Source of the DNA: JAFDBW01 sp963825575
Lineage (GTDB): Bacteria; Desulfobacterota; Desulfuromonadia; Desulfuromonadales; BM103
Reading direction: 5' to 3'
Assembly: GCA_963825575.1 (NCBI GenBank)
Contig: CAWGUB010000018.1
Coordinates: forward strand, 213,572-277,571
Length of the DNA: 64,000 nt
This document shows, in pieces, positions 17,754 to 26,123 of this stretch. The notes beneath the pieces were generated by a model that did not search any database, was not told where the DNA came from, and saw only the letters and a program-made list of their open reading frames with translations. Both the position numbers and the translations under genes were made by a program. Position 1 is the stretch's first letter. Every line of letters begins with the position of its first letter.

Positions 17754-18596
17754 TCAGGCCGCATCCGAATTATCATTATTGAGAGGCAAAAAGGTACTGC
17801 CCTCCGGGTAACCCTCGTTAAAATCGCGAATACACTTGGTCGGGCACTTGGCAATCGCCTCAAACGCTTCCGCATCCTGTTCATAAACAACGGTCGCCAG
17901 AAAGTCTTCTACCTTGTATGCGTCAGGGACAGTCTTGTGGCAGATGTGGCAACCGATGCAACCGATCTGGCAATACTTGCGCACGGCCGCACCCTTATCA
18001 TGGCTGTTGCACATCACGTGGATACTCGATTCGTAAGGGGTCATGCGAATCACATCACGAGGACAGACAGCAACACACTTTCGGCAGCCAGTGCATTTTT
18101 CTCGGCTGATCACGGCCAAACCATCCGCAGTCATTTCAATTGCATCAAAGGGGCAGGCCCGTTGACAAGAGGCTAGGCCGAGGCACCCTCCCGGGCAGGC
18201 CTTTGGTCCGCCGGCGATCCGTTGCGCCGCATTGCAGTCTTCCAACCCCAGGTAACGAAACCTGAGCTGTGCTTTTCTGTTATCGCCCTGACACAGGACG
18301 ACCGCTGTTTGCCGGGCCACAGCGATTGCCTCGACACCCAGGATTCGGGCCAGTTTTGTCACCAGCTCCGCACCTCCCGGGGGACACAGGTTGGGGTCAG
18401 CTTTTCCAGCAATCAGGGCTTTGGCATATCCAGCGCAACCGGGAAACCCGCAGGCACCGCAGTTGACTCCGGGCAAAACTTCCATTGCAGCCAGCTCGCG
18501 CGGATCAACCTCAACAGCGAATTTCTTTGCTGCGATGCCGAGCGCGATAGCGGCGATCATACCGATGCATCCGAGACTCAATATAGCTGCAAGCAT
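17754..18596 (-). CDS. rnfB: Rnf complex subunit B (poly-ferredoxin)
   Basis: RnfB (280 aa) accepts electrons from ferredoxin. It has one N-terminal membrane helix, the Fe-S domain CGACGFPGCAGYA (near residue 46), then a ferredoxin-like series of cysteines (CPGGCLG, CQRACPFD, CTGCRKCVAVCPRD, CQIGCIGCHICHK). The C-terminal 70 residues add further cysteines, as in the longer RnfB of anaerobes rather than the short enteric form. I chose ATG 18596 over the longer frame to 18623: it follows AAGGG and begins just past the rnfA stop. Confidence 0.95.
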   Translation of the reverse strand: MLAAILSLGCIGMIAAIALGIAAKKFAVEVDPRELAAMEVLPGVNCGACGFPGCAGYAKALIAGKADPNLCPPGGAELVTKLARILGVEAIAVARQTAVVLCQGDNRKAQLRFRYLGLEDCNAAQRIAGGPKACPGGCLGLASCQRACPFDAIEMTADGLAVISREKCTGCRKCVAVCPRDVIRMTPYESSIHVMCNSHDKGAAVRKYCQIGCIGCHICHKTVPDAYKVEDFLATVVYEQDAEAFEAIAKCPTKCIRDFNEGYPEGSTFLPLNNDNSDAA

Positions 18597-18600
18597 CTCA

Positions 18601-19182
18601 TCAACCCTTAACCAGCCCGGCAAAGCCCATAAAAGCCAGTGACAGTAGTCCAGCTGTCACCAGGGCGACAGCTGTCCCGCGAAAGCTTTTGGGCACTGCA
18701 CAGAGTTCAAGGCGTTCGCGCAGGCCGGCAAAGAGAACCAGCGCCAGGGTAAAACCGAGGGCCGCCCCGATGGCGAATACGATCCCTTCCAGAAAGGTAT
18801 AATCCTTCTGGATATTGAGGACAGCGAGGCCGAGGACCGCACAGTTGGTCGTAATCAGCGGCAGAAAGATTCCGAGCGACTGGTAGAGCACCGGGCTGAC
18901 CTTCTGGACCACCATCTCCACCAGCTGCACCAGCGAAGCGATGACCAGGATAAAGGCGATAGTCTGCAGGTATTCAATACCGAAAGGAATCAGGATGAAG
19001 TATTGGACAAACCAGGTCACAACCGTAGCCACGGTCATGACGAAAGTCACCGCCATCCCCATGCCGAGAGCCGTTTCGACTTTCTTGGAGACCCCGAGAA
19101 ACGGGCATATCCCAAGGAACCGCGCCAGGACAAAGTTATTGACAAAAATGGCGCTTACCAGAATGACGAGCAGATCAGCCAT
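18601..19182 (-). CDS. rnfA: Rnf complex subunit A (membrane)
   Basis: RnfA (193 aa) is the six-helix membrane partner of RnfE and the first gene of rnfABCDGE. The N-terminus VNNFVLARFLGICPFLGVSKKVETALGMG is highly typical and includes the cysteine of the intramembrane iron centre. The ATG at 19182 follows AGGTAGGG. The A-B-C-D-G-E order matches gamma-proteobacterial rnf/rsx operons rather than the C-D-G-E-A-B order of acetogens. Confidence 0.96.
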   Translation of the reverse strand: MADLLVILVSAIFVNNFVLARFLGICPFLGVSKKVETALGMGMAVTFVMTVATVVTWFVQYFILIPFGIEYLQTIAFILVIASLVQLVEMVVQKVSPVLYQSLGIFLPLITTNCAVLGLAVLNIQKDYTFLEGIVFAIGAALGFTLALVLFAGLRERLELCAVPKSFRGTAVALVTAGLLSLAFMGFAGLVKG

Positions 19183-19214
19183 GCACCCTACCTTGTAAAT
19201 TGGTCAGACCAGCG

Positions 19215-19243
19215 GTTATAAATCAGATGTCGACCAAAGTCAA
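19215..19243 (-). promoter_or_regulatory. Sigma-70-type promoter of the rnf operon
   Basis: On the minus strand, TTGACT (19238-19243) and TATAAC (19215-19220) are separated by 17 bases. Each differs from consensus at one position. The predicted start is about 25 bases upstream of rnfA, leaving a short leader with the AGGTAGGG ribosome site. Confidence 0.72.
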
Positions 19244-19446
19244 ACGCTATACAATGAAAACTTTTTAGCTTTACTTCAAAAAGGGGCAACCGCTTAGCGG
19301 ACTTGTCGGACGAGAGGAAAACCTTACCGCAATCATGACTTACTTACAAAAAGCAAAGGGGAGATACAGTTAAAGTTTTAGTTTAGCTAAAACATGCTGC
19401 GAATAAACGCCCCGCACACGGAGCCTTCTGCAGGCCATACAGCTCC

Positions 19447-19475
19447 TTGACAGGCTTCTGCTGCTATGTTAACAG
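19447..19475 (+). promoter_or_regulatory. Possible hemL promoter
   Basis: A perfect -35 box TTGACA (19447-19452) lies 17 bases before TAACAG (19470-19475), a poor -10 match; TATGTT at 19465-19470 is better but too close. The -35 and its position 90 bases before hemL support a promoter here, but the -10 box is uncertain. Confidence 0.4.
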
Positions 19476-19566
19476 ACGGACAGCAAATTCATACTGATTT
19501 TCATGAGGCTACATCGACTCAAACACAAGGTGCAATGTACAGCCCGAAATTACTCAAGGAGCCACT

Positions 19567-20850
19567 ATGAACCACCAGCAGTCCGCCGAACTTTTTCTCA
19601 AAGCCAAACAGGTCATTCCGGGTGGCGTCAACAGCCCGGTCCGTGCATTTAAATCCGTCGGTTGCGACCCGATCTTCATCGCTCGCGCCGCAGGATCGAA
19701 GATCTTCGACGCGGACGGCAACAGCTATATCGATTACGTCGGCTCCTGGGGCCCGATGATCCTCGGCCATTGTCACCCCAAGGTCGTTGAAGCCATTCAA
19801 CAGACCGCGGCAACCGGGGCCTCCTTCGGCGCTCCGACCGCTCGCGAGACCCAGTTGGCCGAGATGGTTTGCGCAGCCTACCCGAATATTGAAAAAGTCC
19901 GCATGGTATCCTCGGGGACCGAAGCGACCATGAGCGCCATCCGTCTGGCGCGCGGCTATACCGGGCGCGACAAGATTATCAAGTTTGACGGCTGCTACCA
20001 TGGCCATGCCGACTCGCTTCTGGTCAAGGCCGGCAGCGGCCTGGCAACCTTTGGCGTCCCAACCTCTCCCGGCGTACCGGCTGACTTTGCCAAGCTCACC
20101 CTCACCGCCACCTACAACAACCTGGAAGAAGTCAGGGAAATAGTTACGGTCAATCAGGGTGAAGTCGCCTGTATCATCCTTGAACCGATTGCCGGCAACA
20201 TGGGTTGTGTCGCGCCCAGGCCGGGCTTCCTCGAAGGGTTGCGCCAGCTCTGCGACGCCGAAGGAATCATCCTGATCATCGACGAAGTCATGACCGGCTT
20301 CCGGGTCGCCTACGGCGGCGCCCAGGAGCGGTTTGGCGTTTATGGCGACCTGGTCTGCCTCGGCAAGATTATCGGCGGCGGTCTGCCGGTCGGCGCTTTC
20401 GGCGGCAAGCGGGAGATCATGGAGGCCCTTTCTCCCGAGGGTGGTGTCTACCAGGCCGGGACCCTCTCCGGCAACCCGCTGGCCATGAGTGCCGGCATTG
20501 CCACCCTGGAACTGCTCCAGGAAAACGGCTTTTACGAAACCATCGAGGAAAAGAGCGCTTACCTCTGCAAGGGCCTTCAGGATGCCGCGGCAGAAGCGAA
20601 GATCCCTACTTCCCTGCAGCGGGTAGGCGGCATGTTCTGCACCTACTTCCAGCCGGAAGAGGTCTTCTGCTTCAGCGACGTCAGACCGGAAGCCCCACAA
20701 GTCTTCGCCAAATTCTTTCGCAGCATGCTCGATCAGGGGATCAACCTGGCGCCTTCACAGTACGAGGCCGGCTTCATGAGTGTCGCGCATTCGCAGGACG
20801 ATCTCGACCGGACGATTGAGGCGGCTCGCAAGGCGTTCAAGGGGATTTAA
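19567..20850 (+). CDS. hemL: Glutamate-1-semialdehyde 2,1-aminomutase
   Basis: HemL (427 aa) converts glutamate-1-semialdehyde to 5-aminolevulinate, the C5-pathway entry to heme and other tetrapyrroles, using PLP. Family marks: GGVNSPVRAFKSVGCDPIFI at the N-terminus, GTEATMSAIRLARGYTGRDKIIKFDGCYHGH, the aspartate region LIIDEVMTGFRVA, and the PLP lysine in CLGKIIGGGLPVGAFGG (about residue 265). Length is typical. It stands as a single gene with a hairpin terminator behind it. Strong demand for heme would suit a cytochrome-rich bacterium, but no cytochrome gene is visible here. Confidence 0.97.
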   Translation: MNHQQSAELFLKAKQVIPGGVNSPVRAFKSVGCDPIFIARAAGSKIFDADGNSYIDYVGSWGPMILGHCHPKVVEAIQQTAATGASFGAPTARETQLAEMVCAAYPNIEKVRMVSSGTEATMSAIRLARGYTGRDKIIKFDGCYHGHADSLLVKAGSGLATFGVPTSPGVPADFAKLTLTATYNNLEEVREIVTVNQGEVACIILEPIAGNMGCVAPRPGFLEGLRQLCDAEGIILIIDEVMTGFRVAYGGAQERFGVYGDLVCLGKIIGGGLPVGAFGGKREIMEALSPEGGVYQAGTLSGNPLAMSAGIATLELLQENGFYETIEEKSAYLCKGLQDAAAEAKIPTSLQRVGGMFCTYFQPEEVFCFSDVRPEAPQVFAKFFRSMLDQGINLAPSQYEAGFMSVAHSQDDLDRTIEAARKAFKGI

Positions 20851-20875
20851 GCAGATATCAAATCTATTTGCAGTG

Positions 20876-20922
20876 AACAAACTAAGGGCAATGGGTGGTT
20901 AATCTGTTGCCCTTAGTTTGTT
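20876..20922 (+). terminator. Hairpin terminator after hemL
   Basis: A perfect 16-base-pair stem (arms 20876-20891 and 20907-20922) with a 15-base loop starts 25 bases after the hemL stop. The arms read AACAAACTAAGGGCAA and its complement. There is no clean T run, so it may act in both directions or only partly. Its GGGCAA...TTGCCC core recurs at 27443 and 28088. Confidence 0.6.
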
Positions 20923-20939
20923 GTGCTCTGGGATTTAAA

Positions 20940-21036
20940 GACAAAAGCAAAACCCGGGGGTTGCGCCCCCCGACTGCGCCTTACTCTTTTGCTGGCCCAA
21001 AAGAGTAAGCAGAAAAAGGCCTGCGCTGCGCTGGGC
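20940..21036 (+). repeat. Multi-hairpin intergenic repeat, unit 1 (locus A)
   Basis: The unit begins GACAAAAGCAAAACC, then has a G/C hairpin (20955-20972), then a 12-bp hairpin with arms CTTACTCTTTTG and complement (20980-21009), then a G/C-rich tail. A near-identical copy lies at 27691-27795 in inverted orientation, 6.7 kb away. It contains no open frame of interest. Confidence 0.8.
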
Positions 21037-21106
21037 ATGTCTGGTTCGTCAAGGCGGCAACCTCAATCCGGATGGTTCTTATCGATCAAGAGCCCAGCTT
21101 TCCCCC

Positions 21107-21139
21107 GCAGGAGCCGAGGCTCTTGAGAGCCTCTCCTGC
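21107..21139. repeat. Hairpin between repeat units (locus A)
   Basis: Arms GCAGGAG / CTCCTGC enclose an inner perfect inverted repeat AGGCTCT-TG-AGAGCCT. It lies in the middle of the gene-free block 20851-21608. No oligo-T follows on either strand, so termination is not evident. Confidence 0.5.
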
Positions 21140-21269
21140 AGTGGAGACTTGCGTTGATAGAGCTTGTTTTGGCTTTCCCCTGGTAAATTACACGGCAAGG
21201 TCAGGCCCTTTGACACAGGGCCGGATCCTTATCACAGCAGGTTCTTGAAGTCACAGAAATCCGGCAAAG

Positions 21270-21368
21270 GAGATGCCCTCCGCAAGGAGAAGGCACTTTT
21301 GCATACTTTTGTTGCCGGACAAAAGTATGGCGTCGGGCGGGACGCGACCCGCCGGTTTTGCTTTTGTC
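21270..21368 (-). repeat. Multi-hairpin intergenic repeat, unit 2 (locus A)
   Basis: Read on the minus strand this unit has the same architecture as unit 1: GACAAAAGCAAAACC, a G/C hairpin (21336-21353), a hairpin with arms CATACTTTTG and complement (21302-21329), and a third small hairpin around GCCCTCC. It faces unit 1. A close copy lies inverted at 27806-27905. The remainder of 20851-21608, including 21369-21600, holds no supported gene. Confidence 0.8.
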
Positions 21369-21608
21369 TTTAACTTCCAAAGTCTAATAAAAAGGGCAAC
21401 GGGTTAACCCGCCTTTGCACTTGTGGGTTGAATCAACGAGAGCTGAAAGCCACGCACTTAATAAATTTGTGTGCGGGGCTTTTTGCATGCACATAGAGTC
21501 TGTCAGAATGCCCCGCGCAAGACTAACCTCTGTTCAAAATACACAAACAAGCTTATCATCCGTGGTGTTGTATACTTATGGGACATCCCGACATCAAGGA
21601 GAAGATTG

Positions 21609-23114
21609 ATGGACATCAAAATCCGCAAAACATCCCCGCTGCAAATAAAGACCCCATGCATGGTGATCGGTGTCTGCGAGAAGGATTTTTCAAAACCTCT
21701 ATTAAAAGAACTTGATCAGAAGCTCGGCGGTCTGCTCCGCAAGGCGCAGCGCAATGGAGAATTTTCCGCCAAGGCGGATGAACAGATTCTTTTCCAACCC
21801 GCCGGACACCTTCCGGCAGAGCGTGTTCTCCTCATCGGCCTCGGCCGGGCAGAAAAGATCACAACCGAGAAGATCCGTCGTGCGGCCGGTCAAGCAATAC
21901 AGCTGGTTGCAGAAAGAAAGTTTGGCTCGATGGCATTTGCCTTGCCGCCCGGCACCGGCGGAAGTGATTATGCCGCTCAGGTCCAGGCTGCAGCAGAAGG
22001 ACTTCTTCTGGCCAGCTACCGCTACGACCTGTTTCTCGGCGGAAAAGCTAAAGGTTCACGCAAACTGCCGAAAGCTGTAACCCTGATGGTCGAAGCTGAA
22101 CATGACAAGAAAGGCTGCGAGGCTACCGTTGAAAAGGCGCAAAAACTCTGCCGAGCCGTGATCTTGGCCCGTGATCTCGTCAATACGCCAGGGAACATAA
22201 AATCGCCTGCCTTCCTCGCAGAACAGGCACAGGCGGCGGCAGGTGAAAGCACATTGAAATGCACGGTTCTCGGCCAGAAACAATTAGTCAAGGAAGGTTG
22301 CAGCGCCCTGCTCAGCGTGGCCCAGGGCAGCGCACGAGAGCCCCGGCTGATTATCCTGGAACATCATGGCGGCGGCAAAGGCGAGGCGCCAGTCGCCCTG
22401 ATCGGCAAAGGCGTCACTTTTGATTCCGGCGGCATATCGTTGAAATCGCCCGAGAAGATGGATGAGATGAAGATGGACATGGGCGGTGGCGCAGCGGTTA
22501 TCGGCACCATGCTGGCGGCCTCACTGCTAGAATTGCCGGTCAACCTGGTCGGCATCATACCCGCAGTGGAGAATATGCCCTCGGGAACGGCCTATCGGCC
22601 GGGCGACATATTGACCAGCCTCTCCGGCCAGACGATCGAGGTCCTCAACACCGATGCCGAAGGCCGCCTGATCCTTGCCGACGCCCTGACTTATGCAAAA
22701 CGTTACGAGCCAAGACTGGTCATTGATCTGGCGACCCTGACCGGGGCCTGCATCATCGCCTTGGGTCATCAGGCCACGGCCGTCCTGGGCAACGACCAGA
22801 AGCTTGTCCAGTCGCTTTTGAACGCCGGGGAGAAAAGCGGTGAGCGTCTCTGGCAACTACCGCTCTGGGAAGAGTATGATCAGCTGATCAAAAGCAGTGT
22901 TGCCGACGTCAAAAACACCGGCGGCCGGCCGGCCGGCACAATCACCGCAGCAGCCTTCCTGAAGAAGTTTGCGAATGATTTCCACTGGGCCCACCTGGAC
23001 ATCGCCGGCACGGCCTGGCGCGACCAGGATCAGCCTTACACACCGAAAGGCGGGACCGGAGTCGGCGTGCGACTGCTGATTGAATTTTTGCACGACCTGG
23101 CTGCCGCAGAATAA
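21609..23114 (+). CDS. pepA: Leucyl aminopeptidase (M17 family)
   Basis: PepA (501 aa) is a cytosolic di-metal aminopeptidase that trims N-terminal residues from peptides. The M17 signature is visible as NTDAEGRLILADALTYA, and the metal/catalytic block as IGKGVTFDSGGISLKS. A C-terminal catalytic domain follows an N-terminal macro-like domain, as usual. The frame stays open to 21471, but ATG 21609 (MDIKIRKTSPLQ) follows AAGGAG and gives the family length. A long leader (21369-21608) separates it from the repeat block; I find no strong promoter there. Confidence 0.95.
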   Translation: MDIKIRKTSPLQIKTPCMVIGVCEKDFSKPLLKELDQKLGGLLRKAQRNGEFSAKADEQILFQPAGHLPAERVLLIGLGRAEKITTEKIRRAAGQAIQLVAERKFGSMAFALPPGTGGSDYAAQVQAAAEGLLLASYRYDLFLGGKAKGSRKLPKAVTLMVEAEHDKKGCEATVEKAQKLCRAVILARDLVNTPGNIKSPAFLAEQAQAAAGESTLKCTVLGQKQLVKEGCSALLSVAQGSAREPRLIILEHHGGGKGEAPVALIGKGVTFDSGGISLKSPEKMDEMKMDMGGGAAVIGTMLAASLLELPVNLVGIIPAVENMPSGTAYRPGDILTSLSGQTIEVLNTDAEGRLILADALTYAKRYEPRLVIDLATLTGACIIALGHQATAVLGNDQKLVQSLLNAGEKSGERLWQLPLWEEYDQLIKSSVADVKNTGGRPAGTITAAAFLKKFANDFHWAHLDIAGTAWRDQDQPYTPKGGTGVGVRLLIEFLHDLAAAE

Positions 23115-23150
23115 CCACGGTTCAACGGCCTGACATGCCGGCCTTTCGCC

Positions 23151-23179
23151 TTGACAGGTGAAATGCCGGTTGCTAGGTT
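23151..23179 (+). promoter_or_regulatory. Probable promoter of serA-hisZ-purA
   Basis: TTGACA (23151-23156) is followed after 17 bases by TAGGTT (23174-23179), preceded by TGC as in extended -10 promoters. The predicted start is about 55 bases upstream of serA. Confidence 0.55.
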
Positions 23180-23240
23180 ACTGTGTTCGGGTATAAATAA
23201 TTACAGCGACACATCAATCTATTCTGTGACGGGTTCTATG

Positions 23241-24824
23241 ATGAAGGTACTGGTTTCTGATAAATTCCCCACTGAAGGACTCCACGTGCTGGAACAGGCC
23301 GAAGGTGTCGAGCTGGATTATCAACCAGGCCTGTCCACTGAGCAGCTGCTGAAAGCGGTGGCCGATGCCGATGCGCTGATTGTCCGCAGCGGCACCCTGG
23401 TCACAGAAGAGGTCTTTCAGGCGGCCACATGCCTCAAGGTCGTCGGTCGCGCCGGCGTCGGCACCAGCAACCTCGACCTCGATGCGGCGAACCGCAAGGG
23501 CGTCGTCATCATGCATACCCCCTTCGGCAGCACAACCACGACTGCCGAGCACACGATAGCGATGATTTTCTCCCTGGCCAGACAGATCCCTAGAGCCAGC
23601 CAATCGACCAAAAGCGGTCACTGGAATGCGGAGGACTTTCTCGGCATCGAAGTAGCCGGCAAGACCCTTGGAGTCATGGGCGCAGGTAAAATTGGTCGGC
23701 TGGTCATTGAACGGGCCCTCGCCTTGAAAATGAAACCGATTGTCTACGACCCCTACCTGACCGAAGACACATTGCGCCTGCTGGGAGCCGAGCAGGTTGA
23801 ATTTGATGAGTTGCTGAGCCGCTCCGACTTTTTGACCCTGCACACACCACGCAACGCCGAAACCGCCAATATCCTGAACCGGGAAACCTTGGCGAAAGCC
23901 AAGCCTGGATGCCATATCATCAACTGTGCAACGGGCGGGCTGATCGATGAGCTTGCCCTGGCTGAAGCGATACGCGGAGGACACATTGCGGGTGCGGCGA
24001 TTGACGTCTTTGATAAAGAGCCCCCGGCAAAAGACAACCCGCTCCTCGGGCTCGATCAGGTCATCTGCACTCCTCACCTGCGCACGGCCACCCGTGACGC
24101 CCAGGTGAACGTGACAGTACAGATTGCCAACCAGGTTGTGGAGTTTCTGCAGCGTGGCATTATCGTCAATGCAGTGAATGTTCCCTCGATCAGCGCGGAC
24201 CTGCTGGCCACGCTACGACCACATCTGGAGCTGGCCGAACGCCTTGGTTCATTCCAGGCCCAGCTCTACGGCAAAGGCCTCGAGGAGGTTCGTCTGGAGT
24301 ATGCCGGAACCGTCACCAACAACCCGACCGAACCATTAACCATGGCGGCGCTAAAAGGCCTTCTGGAGCCGATGATCGGCCCTGAGGCCAACTATATCAA
24401 CGCTCCTCACCTGGCCAGGGAGCGCCGTATCCGGGTAACGGAAACCCGCAGCCAGTCGGGCCGCGGGTTCTCCAGCATGATTCGCCTGACAGTTGTCGGT
24501 ACGGATGGAGAACATGCAGTATGTGGCGCGATGTTCGGCGAAGGGGATTACCGCATTGTCCGCGTTAACGGCTGCAATGTTGAAGCTATACCCAGGGGCC
24601 ATCTGCTGGTGTTGTTCAACGAGGACCGCCCCGGCATCATCGGCTTTATCGGACAAGTGCTTGGCGACGCGGAAATCAACATTGCCGGCATGAACCTGAC
24701 ACGACAATCAACCGACGGGAAAGCGGTCTCCCTGATCAATGTTGATAGTTGCATTCCTGACGAAACTCTGGAAAAATTGCGTGCCCACCCCCACATCGTG
24801 GCAGCAAACCAGATCGTATTATAG
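23241..24824 (+). CDS. serA: D-3-phosphoglycerate dehydrogenase homologue with altered active site
   Basis: This 528-residue protein has the three-part layout of long bacterial SerA: an NAD-dependent 2-hydroxyacid dehydrogenase (GVMGAGKIGRLVIERAL), an intervening domain, and a C-terminal ACT domain (LVLFNEDRPGIIGFIGQVLG). SerA makes 3-phosphohydroxypyruvate for serine synthesis. Active-site residues differ from the family: the catalytic arginine of CARGG is threonine here (CATGG, residue 231), NTPGGNT reads HTPFGST, and VRSAT reads VRSGT. Glu260 and His279 remain. It may use another hydroxyacid or have lost this activity. ATG 23241 was chosen to match family N-termini; ATG 23238 is adjacent. 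It leads an apparent operon with hisZ and purA. Confidence 0.85.
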   Translation: MKVLVSDKFPTEGLHVLEQAEGVELDYQPGLSTEQLLKAVADADALIVRSGTLVTEEVFQAATCLKVVGRAGVGTSNLDLDAANRKGVVIMHTPFGSTTTTAEHTIAMIFSLARQIPRASQSTKSGHWNAEDFLGIEVAGKTLGVMGAGKIGRLVIERALALKMKPIVYDPYLTEDTLRLLGAEQVEFDELLSRSDFLTLHTPRNAETANILNRETLAKAKPGCHIINCATGGLIDELALAEAIRGGHIAGAAIDVFDKEPPAKDNPLLGLDQVICTPHLRTATRDAQVNVTVQIANQVVEFLQRGIIVNAVNVPSISADLLATLRPHLELAERLGSFQAQLYGKGLEEVRLEYAGTVTNNPTEPLTMAALKGLLEPMIGPEANYINAPHLARERRIRVTETRSQSGRGFSSMIRLTVVGTDGEHAVCGAMFGEGDYRIVRVNGCNVEAIPRGHLLVLFNEDRPGIIGFIGQVLGDAEINIAGMNLTRQSTDGKAVSLINVDSCIPDETLEKLRAHPHIVAANQIVL

Positions 24825-24836
24825 AAAGACTCGATT

Positions 24837-26114
24837 GTGTCGAACATCATAGAAACCCGCCTGCCTACCGGTATGAAAGATTTCCTACCGGTTAAAGCAG
24901 CCAAGCTTGACTATCTGCAAAACAGCCTGCGCAGCATCTACCGCTCCTGGGGCTTTCGCCCTGTGGCACCGGCCATTCTGGAGGATCTCTCGGTCCTCGA
25001 ACTCGGGCTGGGAGCCGACCTGCGGGAAAAGACCTTTCGTTTCGACGACCGTCAGACCGGACGCCTGGTCGCTTTCCCGCCCGACATCACTCCCCAGGTC
25101 GCGCGGATTGCCGCAACCCGCATGCGTGACATGCCGCTCCCTTTCCGCCTCTGCTATAACGGCTGCGTGCTGCGCCATACTGAGCAACAGCTCGGCAAGG
25201 ATCGGCAGATCTATCAATCCGGGGTGGAACTGATCGGCCTGAGCGGTCCCGAAGCCGACGCTGAAATGATCGCCATGGCGGTCAAATGTCTGCAGGCCGT
25301 CGGCGCGACCGAGTTCACCATCGACATCGGCCAGGTTGAATTTCTGCGCGGCATCCTCGACGACCTGCCGCTCGATTCGACACAATCCCGTGAGGTCAGA
25401 ACGGCCATCGCCGCCAAGGACGTCTCCGGCCTGCAGCGGAGGCTCAAAGACCTGCCGCTGACCGACCAGCAGCGCGCCGAACTGCTTGCCCTGCCCAGGC
25501 TTTACGGCGGCCGCGAGACCCTTGTTCAGGCTCGGCGGGTAATCACCAATCCCGCATCACAGCAGGCTTTGGATAACCTGGAAAGAATCCTGGAAGTCCT
25601 CACGGTTTACGGCGTCGAGGAGCACATTACTTTAGACCTTGGTGAAATGCGCGGTTTCGATTACCATAGCGGGCTGATATTCCAGGGCTTCATGTCCGGC
25701 TTCGGCAGGGCGGTCTGCGCCGGCGGCCGTTATGACGGTCTGACCGAGCGATACGGATTCGCAGCTCCGGCTACCGGTTTTGCCTTTAACCTGTACAACC
25801 TGCTCTTCGCCCTCGACAGCGTTCTCGACGAGCGCGCCGAAGAGGGGACCGACATCCTGCTCTTCTCGTCAGGATCGGACAAGGCCCCGGCCCAGCGCCT
25901 GGCCGCAGCCCTGCGAGAACAGGGGTACTCGGTGGCCCGTGACATTATCGGGCGCGACCAGGCGGCCAGCCTCGACTACGCCCGGCGCATGCATTACCGT
26001 TACCTGCTGGTCATTGACTCGGCACAAGCAGAACTGATTCTGATCCGCACTGCGGACGGTGAAAATACCTGCGTGACACGCGCAGCGATCGAATCCGGGC
26101 AATTCCGGATTTAG
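24837..26114 (+). CDS. hisZ: ATP phosphoribosyltransferase regulatory subunit
   Basis: HisZ (425 aa) is a catalytically inactive histidyl-tRNA-synthetase paralogue that pairs with short-form HisG to catalyse and regulate the first step of histidine synthesis. The N-terminus RLPTGMKDFLPVKAAKLDYLQ and the class II-like block GLGADLREKTFRFDDRQTGRLVAFPPDITPQVARIAATRM are typical, and the C-terminal anticodon-binding domain of true HisRS is not evident. The start is GTG, 12 bases after serA. hisG is not in the window. HisZ presence implies a short HisG in this genome. Confidence 0.93.
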   Translation: MSNIIETRLPTGMKDFLPVKAAKLDYLQNSLRSIYRSWGFRPVAPAILEDLSVLELGLGADLREKTFRFDDRQTGRLVAFPPDITPQVARIAATRMRDMPLPFRLCYNGCVLRHTEQQLGKDRQIYQSGVELIGLSGPEADAEMIAMAVKCLQAVGATEFTIDIGQVEFLRGILDDLPLDSTQSREVRTAIAAKDVSGLQRRLKDLPLTDQQRAELLALPRLYGGRETLVQARRVITNPASQQALDNLERILEVLTVYGVEEHITLDLGEMRGFDYHSGLIFQGFMSGFGRAVCAGGRYDGLTERYGFAAPATGFAFNLYNLLFALDSVLDERAEEGTDILLFSSGSDKAPAQRLAAALREQGYSVARDIIGRDQAASLDYARRMHYRYLLVIDSAQAELILIRTADGENTCVTRAAIESGQFRI

Positions 26115-26123
26115 GAGACAACC

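Larger units (their letters stand above)
19183..19566. other. Divergent rnf / hemL intergenic region
   Basis: This 384-base gap separates the divergently transcribed rnfA and hemL. It holds a strong promoter for rnf at its left side and a weaker candidate for hemL at its right side. Between about 19245 and 19440 it is A/T-rich and I see no gene, convincing operator or riboswitch-like structure. Confidence 0.6.

Noticed and set aside
19519..20700. A 393-codon open frame antisense to hemL
   Set aside because: It is a shadow of hemL, with no domain and no ribosome site.
20923..21600. Short open frames of 64-69 codons in the repeat block
   Set aside because: They run through hairpin repeats, lack ribosome sites and have no protein-like composition.
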